Below, one piece after another: positions 44,682-54,324 of a stretch of 64,000 nucleotides of DNA; the stretch's first letter is position 1; each line of letters begins with the position of its first letter. The notes below the pieces were generated by a model. The model was not told where the DNA came from. It ran no database searches and saw only the letters and a list, made by a program, of their open reading frames with translations. This DNA comes from Pararhizobium sp. (GTDB lineage: Bacteria > Pseudomonadota > Alphaproteobacteria > Rhizobiales > Rhizobiaceae). The position numbers and the translations under genes are program-made. The stretch lies in contig CP051237.1 in assembly GCA_017794825.1 (NCBI GenBank), positions 4,978,501-5,042,500 on the forward strand, given 5' to 3'.

Positions 44682-46079
44682 ATGAAACCTGCGACCGATC
44701 ATTCGGGCCCCGCTGCCCCCGTTGCGCTTTCGTGGTGGAGCCAGATCCGGGCGACGCTGGCGCTCGGCTTGCCGTTGATCGGCGCGCAGCTTGCCCATAT
44801 GGCCATTCACGTCACAGACACCGTCATGATCGGTTGGCTTGGCGCGGAACAGCTGGCGGCTGGCGTGCTCGGAACACAGGCGTTTTTTCTGTTTTTTATT
44901 CTGGGCACGGGTTTCGGGCTGGCGGCCATGCCGCTTGCCGCCCAGGCCCATGGGCGCGACGATGTGCGCGGTCTTCGCCGGGCGATTCGCATGGGCATGT
45001 GGGTTATCCTGCTGCTTGGCGCGATATCGATGACCCCGCTCTGGTTCACCGGCAGCGTGCTCGAAGCGCTGGGGCAGGAGCCCCATGTGGCCGAGATGGC
45101 GCAGGACTATGTGCGCGTCGCTCAGTGGTCGCTGTTTCCCGCTCTGCTCATAACGGTGCTTCGATCCTATCTCAGCGCTCTTGAAAAGGCTCATGTGGTG
45201 CTGTGGGCGACCGTGCTCGGCGCGTTCGCAAACGGGCTGCTCAACTACATGTTCATCTTCGGCAATCTCGGCGCGCCGCGCCTGGAGATCGTCGGCGCGG
45301 CCGTAGCCTCTCTCGGTACGACCGCCATCACCTTCGTCGCGCTTCTCCTCTACTGCGTGAAGAAGAAAGATCTGGAGCGTTACGAACTGCTGGTCCGGTT
45401 CTGGCGGCCGGACTGGCGCGCTTTCTTCGAATTGTTGCGTCTTGGCTGGCCGATCAGCGCCACCATCATTGCGGAAGTCGGACTGTTCGCCGCCGCAGCC
45501 GTGATGGTGGGATGGCTCGGCGCGATCGAGCTCGCGGCCCACGGCATTGCGCTCCAGCTGGCCGGCATCGCCTTCATGGTGCCGCTGGGGCTTTCCAACG
45601 CCGCAACCGTTCGCATCGGTCAGGCCTATGGCCGCAAGGACTGGATCGGGCTCAGCCAGGCGGGGCGGGTTGCCGTTGGCCTCTCCATTGTCGTTACCCT
45701 GATATCGGCGTCCCTGTTCTGGCTCTTTCCCGATACCCTGATCGGCTGGTATCTCGACAAGGACAATCCGGACGCCTCTGCGGTTCTGCGCCATGGGGCG
45801 CCGCTGCTGGCGATTGCCGCTGCGTTTCAGGTGGCGGATGGTCTGCAGGCTGTCGGGAGCGGCCTTTTGCGCGGTCTCAACGATACGAAGATCCCGATGT
45901 TCATTGCCGTGACGAGTTACTGGGTCGTCGGCCTTCCGCTCGGATATCTGTTCGGATTCGTCATGGGGTACGGAGCAGAGGGCGTCTGGTGGGGCCTCGC
46001 TTCCGGACTCGTTCTTGCAGCGTCGCTGATGAACTGGCGTTTCGCTGCGCGTCGACGCCTCGGCCTCGTCGAAGTTTGA
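44682..46079 (+). CDS. MATE family efflux transporter
   Basis: This 465-residue membrane protein has twelve hydrophobic helices in two similar halves. MATE family signatures include LALGLPLIGAQLAHMAIHVTDTVMIGWLGAEQLAAG in the first half. The corresponding LRLGWPISATIIAEVGLFAAAAVMVGWLGAIELAAHGIALQ is in the second. It should export drugs or metabolites using a proton or sodium gradient. The substrate is unknown. It is convergent with the MFS gene, 6 bases between stops. Confidence 0.92.
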   Translation: MKPATDHSGPAAPVALSWWSQIRATLALGLPLIGAQLAHMAIHVTDTVMIGWLGAEQLAAGVLGTQAFFLFFILGTGFGLAAMPLAAQAHGRDDVRGLRRAIRMGMWVILLLGAISMTPLWFTGSVLEALGQEPHVAEMAQDYVRVAQWSLFPALLITVLRSYLSALEKAHVVLWATVLGAFANGLLNYMFIFGNLGAPRLEIVGAAVASLGTTAITFVALLLYCVKKKDLERYELLVRFWRPDWRAFFELLRLGWPISATIIAEVGLFAAAAVMVGWLGAIELAAHGIALQLAGIAFMVPLGLSNAATVRIGQAYGRKDWIGLSQAGRVAVGLSIVVTLISASLFWLFPDTLIGWYLDKDNPDASAVLRHGAPLLAIAAAFQVADGLQAVGSGLLRGLNDTKIPMFIAVTSYWVVGLPLGYLFGFVMGYGAEGVWWGLASGLVLAASLMNWRFAARRRLGLVEV

Positions 46080-46085
46080 TTGTCG

Positions 46086-47369
46086 CTACTTGAGTTCCGG
46101 ACCGAGACGTCTCGCGTCCCGGTCCGGATGGTGAAACACCACAATCCCGATTACAGACGAGGCGGCGAGCGCAGTGATCAGCCAGAACGCCGGTCGGAAA
46201 TCTCCCGTGATTTCGAGAGCATATCCGGTGATGACGGGCGCCAGGAAGCCGGAGGCAGCGAAGAAAATGGTCATGATGCCCATAGCCGTGCCCGCGACCC
46301 GCGGAACGAGATCGGCGATGACGGCGTAGTAGGCGGCGTTCGCAGCCATGGAGGCGGCGACTGCGACCGTGATGCCGGCGACAGCGACCACGATGTTGCT
46401 GGAAAGCGCAACCGGAATGATCGCCAGCGCCGCGACCAGTTGCGTGCCTGCAATCTGATAGCTGCGCGCCACTCTCAGGCTCGACGTGCGTTTGAGGATC
46501 GCGTCGGACCAGCGGCCAAAGGCGATCAGCAAAACCGCAGCCGTCGCCCATGGCAGGAAGCTGACCAGGCCCACGCTGGAAAGGTCGAGATTGTATGTCT
46601 TGCGCAAATATTCTGGCAGCCAGGTCATGAAGAAAAACAGGTAATACCCGAAGACGAAATAAGCCCAGTAATTGGCCCAAAGGGTAGGGGTTGTCAGCAG
46701 TGCGCGCCAGACATGGGCGCCGGATGGCGATTGCGCCGCGGGCGGCTCGTCGCGTCCCGAGCGGGCGATATGCTCTGCTTCTTGCGATCCTATGCGATCT
46801 GATTCGGACGGGTCGTTCGCATAGAAGATCAGCCAGAAGGGGAGCCAAACGAGGCTTGCGACCGCAAGAACAAAGAACATGGCGCGCCAGCCGAACGTTC
46901 CGATCAGCAGCGTGACGAGGGGCGCGCCTATGGCGAGCGCGATGGGCACCGCGACCAGCGCCCCGCCAAGCGCCGTCGCGCGCTCCTGCGGCGGCAGCCA
47001 TTTTGTTATGGCGCTCGTCGTCGTGGGGAAACTCGGCCCTTCGGCGAGGCCCAGCGCCGTGCGCGCCGCGTAAAGCATCAGGAAGCCCGTGGCCGCGCCG
47101 GTCCAGCCGATGCTGACCGCCCAGGCGAGAACGGCGACGAAGTAAGCGCGCTTGGCGCCGAACCTGTCGACCGCCATGCCCCCGAAAAGCGTGCTGATGA
47201 TGTAGCCGATGCCGAAGGCGCCCAGGATCAGTCCGATCTGGCTTGAGCTGAGACTATATTCGGACTGGATCATGTGCACTGCAAAGGAAATTGCGGAGCG
47301 GTCGATGTAGTTGACCACTGTGACCGCGAAAAGCAGAAACACGACGAACCATCGATACCGGCCTGCCAT
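46086..47369 (-). CDS. MFS transporter, anion:cation symporter (ACS) type
   Basis: This 427-residue protein has twelve membrane helices and the start RYRWFVVFLLFAVTVVNYIDRSAISFA, which is typical of the ACS branch (glucarate, galactonate, phthalate, hexuronate carriers). The MFS loop motif FGGMAVDRFGAKRAYF lies between helices 2 and 3. It probably imports an organic acid anion with protons. No catabolic gene for such a substrate is beside it, so the substrate stays open. Confidence 0.9.
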   Translation of the reverse strand: MAGRYRWFVVFLLFAVTVVNYIDRSAISFAVHMIQSEYSLSSSQIGLILGAFGIGYIISTLFGGMAVDRFGAKRAYFVAVLAWAVSIGWTGAATGFLMLYAARTALGLAEGPSFPTTTSAITKWLPPQERATALGGALVAVPIALAIGAPLVTLLIGTFGWRAMFFVLAVASLVWLPFWLIFYANDPSESDRIGSQEAEHIARSGRDEPPAAQSPSGAHVWRALLTTPTLWANYWAYFVFGYYLFFFMTWLPEYLRKTYNLDLSSVGLVSFLPWATAAVLLIAFGRWSDAILKRTSSLRVARSYQIAGTQLVAALAIIPVALSSNIVVAVAGITVAVAASMAANAAYYAVIADLVPRVAGTAMGIMTIFFAASGFLAPVITGYALEITGDFRPAFWLITALAASSVIGIVVFHHPDRDARRLGPELK

Positions 47370-47500
47370 GGCTTATCCCCCTCGAGCAATTTCGCCAAAC
47401 CTAGGGGAGTCGGCGGGCAAGGGCAATCGTTGCCATGATAGCCGGCTTAATTGTCATGGTGGAATTCGCTTCCTCCGTCGTGCTGGCAAATCGGAGGAAA

Positions 47501-47576
<76 letters not shown>

Positions 47577-47786
47577 CTGACGAAAACTCCGCACCGTTTA
47601 TGCGCTTCGGTGGACAAGTGCAAGAAAAAATCGATGTTCGCCTGGCTTTTGTGATGAAAAATCCGCCTTCGCCGAGCAAGTGGATTATTGTTGCGAGAAC
47701 GTCGCAATTCCTCTGGAACGCGCTTGACAGCTTGGGGGGAACGGCTTAATTGACCGCTCACGTTTCGCAGAGATGCGAGACAAAGC

Positions 47787-47863
47787 GCGGGTGTAGCTCA
47801 GCTGGTTAGAGTGCCGGCCTGTCACGCCGGAGGTCGCGGGTTCGAGCCCCGTCACTCGCGCCA
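47787..47863 (+). tRNA. tRNA-Asp (anticodon GTC)
   Basis: The cloverleaf is complete. The acceptor stem is GCGGGTG / CACTCGC, the D arm is TAGCTCAGCTGGTTAGAGT, the anticodon loop is CTGTCAC with anticodon GTC between CCGGC and GCCGG, and the T arm contains GGTTCGAGCCC. The encoded end is GCCA. Length is 77 bases. Confidence 0.97.
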
Positions 47864-48065
47864 TTTTCTCTCCTTGGTCCGTCTGAAACTTTTATTGTCG
47901 CTCTTGTGCAGGACAAGTCGTGCGCAATCATGCGATCGATGACCGCTTCCCCGGTCGGCTGCGCTCGACGCTTCGGTGTTGGGCATAGGGTTGTGGACGT
48001 TTTCAATATCATGCGTGTTTCTCAACCCAGATATTGACACGCAACCGTCACAATGTACCAGATGA

Positions 48066-48250
48066 TGTAGTCATGGTTCTTTCGATTCGTAAGGATCGAG
48101 AGCTAAGAGGGAAACCGGTGCCCCTAAAGGAAGGCCGGTGCTGCCCCCGCAACTGTAAGCGTGTAGCCCAATCCACTCAAGTCACTGAGGCGCTGGTCTC
48201 GGGAAGACGGATTGAGGCGAGGAAACGCGAGCCAGGAGACCTGCCGTGAC
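48066..48250 (+). promoter_or_regulatory. cobalamin riboswitch 1 (upstream of nrdA)
   Basis: The conserved blocks of the AdoCbl aptamer occur in order. GGTT is at about 48075, TAAGAGGGAAACCGGTGC at 48105-48121, and GCCGGTGCTGCCCCCGCAAC at about 48134-48152. CCACT lies at about 48173, GGGAAG at 48201-48206, and the B12 box GAGCCAGGAGACCTGCC at 48229-48245, a perfect match to the usual consensus. The nrdA start is 120 bases downstream, leaving room for an expression platform. Binding of adenosylcobalamin should repress the operon. Confidence 0.95.
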
Positions 48251-48334
48251 TGAATTGAACGTCCACGGGCGGGGTGTCCTGGTGGTGCGTGGTCTTGTCG
48301 ACTCCGTGTCGATTCGGGCCTACGTGCGCTCTTC

Positions 48335-48361
48335 TTCCCCGTCTACAGCAATTACGGGGAA
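48335..48361 (+). promoter_or_regulatory. hairpin sequestering the nrdA ribosome-binding site
   Basis: TTCCCCGT at 48335-48342 pairs perfectly with ACGGGGAA at 48354-48361, with an 11-base loop. The second arm contains GGGGA, the only Shine-Dalgarno-like sequence before the nrdA ATG at 48365. This looks like the translational off-switch of riboswitch 1. Confidence 0.75.
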
Positions 48362-48364
48362 TCC

Positions 48365-51235
48365 ATGCCAGTTGCAGCGACAGACCAGATATCCACACCA
48401 CCTTCTAATCCGTCTTTCGAAAATTCCATTCAGTCGCCGGCGCAGGAAACCGGCTATCGCCTGATACGCAGGAACGGTTCGGTGACTGCATTCCAGCCGG
48501 ACAAGATCTCGATCGCGTTGACGAAGGCGTTTCTTGCGGTGGAGGGCACGGCGGCGGCCGGATCGAGCCGGGTCCACGAGACGGTCGACGAACTTACCGA
48601 GCAGGTCGTGACAGGACTGACGCGGCGGCAGGAAAACGGTGGATTGTTCCATGTTGAAGACGTTCAGGATCAGGTCGAACTGGCGTTGATGCGGGGCGGG
48701 CATCACAAGGTCGCCCGCGCCTATGTGCTCTATCGCGAAGAACACGCGCGAGAGCGCGAAGCCAAGAAAAAAGCCGATCCGCAGGATGCGCCGTCCATCC
48801 GCGTCACCGACGCTGACGGAAATCTCGCCGCGCTGGACGAGCAAAGGCTGGAGCTGATAGTCACGGAAGCCTGTGGGGAACTGGACGACGTGTCCGCAGC
48901 CGCCATCCTGAGCGAGGCGCGGCGCAATCTCTATGACGGAATTACCCTGGACGAGCTTTCCCTTGCTCCTATCCTAGCCGCCCGCACTCTGGTCGAGAAA
49001 GAGCCGAACTATTCACAGGTCAGCGCGCGCCTCCTGCTCGACCGGCTGCGTCGTGAAGCTCTTACATTTGTGTCGGGAAGACCGGAGCAGGCCACCCAGG
49101 CTGAAATGGCCGAACGCTATGTTTCCTACTTCCCCGAATTCATCCGGACAGGAATAGAAACGGAACTGATCGATCCGGAGCTTGGCCGCTTCGATTTGGA
49201 CAAGATCGGCGCGGCGCTCAAACCGGAACGGGACCTGCAGTTCCAGTATCTCGGATTGCAGACCCTCTACGATCGCTACTTTCTGCAGACGAAGGGAACG
49301 CGTTTCGAGCTGCCGCAGGCCTTCTTCATGCGGGTCGCAATGGGACTGGCCGTGCGCGAAATCGCACGAGAAGATCGCGCGATCGAGTTCTACAATCTCC
49401 TGTCGTCTTTCGATTTCATGGCGTCGACGCCGACGCTCTTCAATTCGGGAACGCTTAGACCGCAGCTTTCATCCTGCTTCCTGACTACTGTCTCCGACGA
49501 TCTCGACGGTATCTTCAAGGCGGTCAAGGACAACGCGCTGCTCGCGAAATATTCTGGCGGGCTGGGCAATGACTGGACACCGGTGCGTGGCCTCGGCGCG
49601 CATATAAAGGGCACGAACGGCCAGAGCCAGGGCGTGGTTCCGTTCCTTAAAGTGGCGAACGACACGGCGATCGCAGTCAACCAGGGCGGAAAGCGCAAGG
49701 GCGCCGTCTGCGCCTATCTGGAGACGTGGCATGTCGACATTCTCGAATTTCTCGATTTGAGAAAGAACACTGGCGACGATCGCCGTCGCACGCACGACAT
49801 GAACACGGCCAACTGGGTGCCTGACCTTTTCATGGAGCGGGTGGAAGCCGATGGCGAGTGGACGCTGTTCTCACCGGACGAGACGTCCGATCTCCACGAC
49901 AAGGTTGGAGCCGCCTTCAGGGATACTTACGAAGCTTATGAAAGAAAGGCGGAGGAGGGGCTCCTTCGCGTCCACAAGAAGATGCGGGCGGTCGAGCTTT
50001 GGCGGCGCATGCTGACCATGCTCTTCGAGACGGGCCATCCGTGGATCACCTTCAAGGACCCGTGCAACATCCGTTCGCCGCAGGGGCATGCTGGCGTGGT
50101 CCATTCCTCGAATCTTTGCACCGAAATCACGCTCAACACGTCGCGCGACGAGGTGGCCGTATGCAACCTCGGTTCGGTGAACCTCGCAAAACACGTAACC
50201 GAAACCGGCCTGGATAGGGAAAAGCTCGCGAAAACCGTGACTACAGCGATGCGAATGCTCGACAACGTTATCGACATCAATTTCTACACGATTCCTGAGG
50301 CGCGCAATTCCAATCTGCGTCACCGGCCGGTCGGTCTCGGCCTGATGGGCTTCCAGGATGCGCTGCAGACATTGCGACTGGCCTACGCCTCTCAGGAAGC
50401 GGTGACCTTTGCGGACACGAGCATGGAGGCGATTAGCTATTATGCGATTTCGGCGTCCGTGGACCTGGCTGCGGAACGCGGACGCTATCCAAGTTTTGAC
50501 GGTTCGCTGTGGTCGCAGGGAATCCTGCCGATCGATTCGGTCGGCCTCCTGCAGAAGGAAAGACCCAGCGTCGATATGGATACGGCGGAGACTCTTGACT
50601 GGGCGTCCTTGCGCGGCCGCGTGCGGCAGACCGGCATGCGCAACTCCAATACGATGGCGATCGCCCCGACGGCGACGATCTCGAACATCTGCGGCGTGTC
50701 GCAGTCGATCGAACCAGCCTACCAGAACCTCTACGTCAAATCGAACATGTCGGGCGACTTCACGGTCGTGAATGCTGCTCTCGTGCGCGATTTGAAACAG
50801 CGGGGACTTTGGGACGAGGTGATGGTGTCGGATCTCAAATATTTCGACGGCTCTGTCGGGCAGATCGACCGAATTCCCGACGACCTGAAGGCGCTCTATG
50901 CGACGGCCTTTGAAATCGATTCAGGCTGGCTGGTGGACGCCGCCTCGATGCGCCAGAAATGGATCGACCAGGCGCAATCACTGAACCTCTACATCGCCAA
51001 TCCGAGCGGCAAGAAGCTCGACGAACTGTACCGGCACGCCTGGAAAAAGGGTTTGAAGACGACCTATTACCTTAGGTCCAGTTCGGCGACCCATGTCGAG
51101 AAGTCGACGCTGAAGGGAACGGACGGCAAGCTGAACGCCGTCTCCAATGGATCGGCCGCCGCCGCAAACGGCGATGGCGGTCAGTGGGGCAAGACCTGCG
51201 CCATTGACGACCCGGAATGCGAAGCCTGCCAGTAA
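48365..51235 (+). CDS. nrdA: class I ribonucleoside-diphosphate reductase, alpha subunit
   Basis: This 956-residue R1 subunit reduces ribonucleotides using the radical from NrdB. It carries two ATP-cone regulatory domains at the N-terminus (about 32-125, beginning YRLIRRNGSVTAFQPDKI, and about 140-240), which sense dATP/ATP. The catalytic barrel has the active-site cysteines in LSSCFL, the NLCTE motif and the radical-transfer tyrosines near the C-terminus (TTYYLRS). The tail DDPECEACQ holds the redox-shuttle CxxC. It needs no B12, which explains the cobalamin riboswitch in front of it. nrdB follows after 27 bases. Confidence 0.95.
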   Translation: MPVAATDQISTPPSNPSFENSIQSPAQETGYRLIRRNGSVTAFQPDKISIALTKAFLAVEGTAAAGSSRVHETVDELTEQVVTGLTRRQENGGLFHVEDVQDQVELALMRGGHHKVARAYVLYREEHAREREAKKKADPQDAPSIRVTDADGNLAALDEQRLELIVTEACGELDDVSAAAILSEARRNLYDGITLDELSLAPILAARTLVEKEPNYSQVSARLLLDRLRREALTFVSGRPEQATQAEMAERYVSYFPEFIRTGIETELIDPELGRFDLDKIGAALKPERDLQFQYLGLQTLYDRYFLQTKGTRFELPQAFFMRVAMGLAVREIAREDRAIEFYNLLSSFDFMASTPTLFNSGTLRPQLSSCFLTTVSDDLDGIFKAVKDNALLAKYSGGLGNDWTPVRGLGAHIKGTNGQSQGVVPFLKVANDTAIAVNQGGKRKGAVCAYLETWHVDILEFLDLRKNTGDDRRRTHDMNTANWVPDLFMERVEADGEWTLFSPDETSDLHDKVGAAFRDTYEAYERKAEEGLLRVHKKMRAVELWRRMLTMLFETGHPWITFKDPCNIRSPQGHAGVVHSSNLCTEITLNTSRDEVAVCNLGSVNLAKHVTETGLDREKLAKTVTTAMRMLDNVIDINFYTIPEARNSNLRHRPVGLGLMGFQDALQTLRLAYASQEAVTFADTSMEAISYYAISASVDLAAERGRYPSFDGSLWSQGILPIDSVGLLQKERPSVDMDTAETLDWASLRGRVRQTGMRNSNTMAIAPTATISNICGVSQSIEPAYQNLYVKSNMSGDFTVVNAALVRDLKQRGLWDEVMVSDLKYFDGSVGQIDRIPDDLKALYATAFEIDSGWLVDAASMRQKWIDQAQSLNLYIANPSGKKLDELYRHAWKKGLKTTYYLRSSSATHVEKSTLKGTDGKLNAVSNGSAAAANGDGGQWGKTCAIDDPECEACQ

Positions 51236-51262
51236 GCCGCGAAAGAAAAACGGAGAAAAAAC

Positions 51263-52399
51263 ATGAGCACCCTTGATTGGGGAGCAAGCGCTCCCAGACC
51301 GCAGTTCCACCACTCGGACCTCTCGCTCGACGACGCCGGCGCAGCCGACGCCACCGGGCTCGGCGAAATCGAACGCGGCGCCGCGCGCGTTTCCGTCGAC
51401 GACAAGCGGATGATCAACGCGCGCGCCGACGTCAACCAGCTTCTGCCACTCAAATATCGATGGGCCTGGGAGAAGTACCTATCAGGCTGCAACAATCACT
51501 GGATGCCGACGGAAGTATCCATGCAGGCTGACATCGCGCTGTGGAAATCGCGCGATGGGTTGACCGAAGACGAACGCCGCATGGTCAAGCGCAATCTCGG
51601 ATTCTTCGCGGCGTCCGAGTCCCTGGTGGCCAACAACATCGTCCTCGCGATCTACCGCCACCTCACCAATCCGGAATGCCGGCAGTACTTGCTCAGGCAG
51701 GCGTTCGAGGAAGCGGTGCACACCCATACCTTCCAGTATATCGTGGAAAGCCTCGGTCTCGACGAGGGGGAACTCTTCAACATGTACCGGGAAGTACCGT
51801 CAATCACAGACAAGGCGGCCTGGGCGCTCGATTATACCAAGCATCTCGACGATCCGGCCTTTTCCACGGGCACGCCCGAGGCTGACCAGGCGTTCCTTCG
51901 CGATCTCGTCGCTTTCTACGTCGTTTTCGAGGGTATGTGGTTCTACACCGGATTTGCACAGATCCTGTCGCTCGGCCGCCGCAACAAGATGGTCGGGATC
52001 GCCGAGCAATATCAATACATATTGCGTGACGAGTCGATCCATCTGAATTTCGGGATCGATGTCATCAACCAGATCAAGATCGAAAATCCGGATCTCTGGA
52101 CCCCGGCTTTTCAGGACGAGGTGCGCGGCATGCTGAAGGACGCCGCGGAGCTTGAAGCCTCTTACGGTCGAGACACCATGCCGCGCGGCTTTCTGGGGCT
52201 GAATGCGTCGGTGTGCGAAACCTACATGCACTTCATCGCCAACCGCCGTTGCGCGCAACTCGGCCTTGCGCCGGTGTTCGCCGAGGCGGAGAACCCGTTC
52301 CCCTGGATGTCGGAGGCGATGGACCTGAAGAAGGAAAAGAACTTCTTCGAAACCCGTGTCATCGAATACCAGAACGGCGGCGCCCTGAGCTGGGATTGA
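51263..52399 (+). CDS. nrdB: class I ribonucleoside-diphosphate reductase, beta subunit
   Basis: This 378-residue R2 subunit houses the metal cofactor that makes the radical. The ferritin-like core supplies the metal ligands in FEEAVHTHTFQYI and RDESIHLNFGI, with an upstream acidic ligand in the DIALWKSRDGLTEDERRMVKRNLGFF region. The C-terminal end (GGALSWD) should bind the alpha subunit. It is the second gene of the riboswitch-controlled operon and ends 22 bases before cobF. Confidence 0.95.
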   Translation: MSTLDWGASAPRPQFHHSDLSLDDAGAADATGLGEIERGAARVSVDDKRMINARADVNQLLPLKYRWAWEKYLSGCNNHWMPTEVSMQADIALWKSRDGLTEDERRMVKRNLGFFAASESLVANNIVLAIYRHLTNPECRQYLLRQAFEEAVHTHTFQYIVESLGLDEGELFNMYREVPSITDKAAWALDYTKHLDDPAFSTGTPEADQAFLRDLVAFYVVFEGMWFYTGFAQILSLGRRNKMVGIAEQYQYILRDESIHLNFGIDVINQIKIENPDLWTPAFQDEVRGMLKDAAELEASYGRDTMPRGFLGLNASVCETYMHFIANRRCAQLGLAPVFAEAENPFPWMSEAMDLKKEKNFFETRVIEYQNGGALSWD

Positions 52400-52421
52400 C
52401 CGGGCGCCGGAGTTGAAAGCC

Positions 52422-53198
52422 ATGAAACGAAAGGTGATCGTGATCGGCATCGGAGCCGGCAATCCGGACTACGTGACTGTCCAGGCGATTGACGCGCTGA
52501 ATCGGGTTACTGTCTTCTTTATCCCCGACAAGGGAACGGAGAAGGCGAACCTTGCCCGTTTGCGCAGGCAAATCTGCGAGCGCTTCATTCCTGGCCGCGA
52601 CTACCGGATGGTGGATTTCACCACACCGCATCGCGAAAAGTCTTCGCCGGATTATGCCAAGGACATCGAAGCCTGGCGCGACCGGGTCGAAGACGTCTAT
52701 CAGCGGTTGCTGATGGAGGAACTCGGCGACGACGATTGCGGCGCGTTCCTTGTCTGGGGCGACCCCTCGCTTTACGATGGGACACTGCGTATCCTGGAGA
52801 AGATACGATCGAAGGGGATCTTTGAATTACAGTATGAAGTGGTGCCAGGCATCAGCAGCGTGCAGGCGCTGGCGGCCCGACACAAGGTCGCGTTGAATCG
52901 CATCGGAGAGTCGATCATGATCACGACAGGCCGCAAGCTGGCCGAGGGCTTTCCGAACAATGTCGACAGCATGGTCGTTATGCTGGACGCCGGAAACGCG
53001 TTCAAAACGGTCGATGGCGACCTCGACATCCACTGGGGCGCCTATGTGGGAACGGATGAGGAAATTCTGGTGTCGGGAAAGCTTCGCGACGTCTGCGAGG
53101 AGATCGAGCGGCTGCGAGAGGCCGCGCGGCAACAGCATGGATGGATCATGGACAGCTACCTGCTGACTGCGCCGAGGGGAAACGAAGACGAGGAATAG
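52422..53198 (+). CDS. cobF: precorrin-6A synthase (deacetylating)
   Basis: This 258-residue SAM-dependent tetrapyrrole methylase begins KVIVIGIGAGNPDYVTVQAIDALNRV. The CobF-specific middle is GDPSLYDGTLRILEKI, followed by YEVVPGISSVQALAA. In the aerobic cobalamin pathway CobF methylates C-1 of precorrin-5 and releases acetate. The ATG at 52422 has GGAG nine bases upstream and is preferred over the TTG three codons earlier. It lies within the nrdAB operon rather than in a cob cluster, so it should be controlled by riboswitch 1. Its presence implies de novo aerobic B12 synthesis. Confidence 0.9.
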   Translation: MKRKVIVIGIGAGNPDYVTVQAIDALNRVTVFFIPDKGTEKANLARLRRQICERFIPGRDYRMVDFTTPHREKSSPDYAKDIEAWRDRVEDVYQRLLMEELGDDDCGAFLVWGDPSLYDGTLRILEKIRSKGIFELQYEVVPGISSVQALAARHKVALNRIGESIMITTGRKLAEGFPNNVDSMVVMLDAGNAFKTVDGDLDIHWGAYVGTDEEILVSGKLRDVCEEIERLREAARQQHGWIMDSYLLTAPRGNEDEE

Positions 53199-53199
53199 T

Positions 53200-53985
53200 A
53201 TGCCCGGCGGCGCTTTTCCCCCGGAACGTATCGTATGTCTCACGGAGGAAACCGTCGAGACGCTCTACCTGCTCGGCGAGGAGAACCGCATCGTCGGGGT
53301 TTCCGGTTATGCTGTGCGTCCGCCGCAGGTGCGACGGGAAAAGCCGCGGGTTTCAGCGTTTGTGTCGACCGATATCCCGAAGCTGATGGCGCTGGAGCCG
53401 GACCTCGTGCTCGCCTTTTCCGATATCCAGGCCGATATCGCAGCCGAACTCGTGCGTGCGGGCGTCGCCGTCCATGTGTTCAACCAGCGCGACATTGCCG
53501 GAATCCTTGCGATGATCCGGATGCTCGGAGCGATGGTCGGTGCGTCGCAGAAAGCCGAAAGGCTTGCACTGTCCTACGAACGCCGACTCGATGATGTCCG
53601 AAAGGCTGTTGGCGGGACCGTGCGTCCGAATGTCTATTTCGAAGAATGGGACGATCCGCTGATCAGCGGCATCGGCTGGGTGTCGGAACTGATCTCCATC
53701 GCCGGCGGGAACGACGTCTTTGCGACAAAGGCGAGGGAAAAGGCGGCGGTCGATCGGATCGTCGCTGCAACGGACGTGGTGCAAGCGTCTCCGGACATCA
53801 TTCTCGCGTCCTGGTGCGGCAAAAAGGTTCGACCCGAAAGGATTTCGGAACGCGCCGGCTGGGATGTCATTCCGGCTGTGCGCAACCGCCGGATCGTCGA
53901 AATAAAGTCGCCGCTTATCCTGCAGCCGGGGCCGGCCGCGCTGACCGATGGACTGGACGCGATCGTGGCCGCCATCCACGGATAA
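53200..53985 (+). CDS. BtuF-like cobalamin-binding protein without signal peptide
   Basis: This 261-residue protein has the two-lobed fold of periplasmic B12/siderophore-binding proteins. It shows RIVCLTEETVETLYLLGEENRIVGVSGYAVRP, LEPDLVLAFSDIQADIAAEL and NVYFEEWDDPLISGIGWVSELISIAGG. The last block resembles BtuF corrinoid-binding proteins. No signal peptide or lipobox is present, and the ATG follows the cobF stop by one base, so it appears cytoplasmic. It may bind corrinoids or their precursors inside the cell, or a partner transporter may be encoded elsewhere. It is the last gene of the riboswitch 1 operon. Confidence 0.8.
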   Translation: MPGGAFPPERIVCLTEETVETLYLLGEENRIVGVSGYAVRPPQVRREKPRVSAFVSTDIPKLMALEPDLVLAFSDIQADIAAELVRAGVAVHVFNQRDIAGILAMIRMLGAMVGASQKAERLALSYERRLDDVRKAVGGTVRPNVYFEEWDDPLISGIGWVSELISIAGGNDVFATKAREKAAVDRIVAATDVVQASPDIILASWCGKKVRPERISERAGWDVIPAVRNRRIVEIKSPLILQPGPAALTDGLDAIVAAIHG

Positions 53986-54075
53986 TTCCTCTTGCGCCGA
54001 TCGCCGTCGCACGGCGCGCAGACCATGTCGCATTCTCAGCGTTGCGAATCCGAATATTGTGGTTTCCTGTCATGA

Positions 54076-54256
54076 TCCGAGGTGCCGCGCTGCCAGTCAG
54101 CGCGGATAATTGGGAAGCCGGTTGGGAGCCGGCGCTGCCCCCGCAACGGTAGCGGAGCGAATAACCCGACGACAGCCACTGGACGGAGGAGTCCGGGAAG
54201 GCGTCGGGACAGTCCGTCAGGACAGCTCCGAAGCCCGGAAACCAGCCGCGGACAAG
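54076..54256 (+). promoter_or_regulatory. cobalamin riboswitch 2 (upstream of betaine/methionine operon)
   Basis: AdoCbl aptamer blocks are present in order. AATTGGGAAGCCGGTTGGG begins at about 54108, and GAGCCGGCGCTGCCCCCGCAACGG runs to 54149. ACAGCCACTGG lies at about 54172-54182, GTCCGGGAAGG at 54191-54201 and the B12 box AGCCCGGAAACCAGCC at 54232-54247. The next gene starts 124 bases on. A stable terminator with a T-tract is not seen, so control is probably at translation. Confidence 0.93.
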
Positions 54257-54324
54257 GTTTAACCGACTGATCGCGGTGGGCGGTCAAGAGGCAAAGAAGC
54301 GGTGCCGCCGATCGATCGGAGGCC

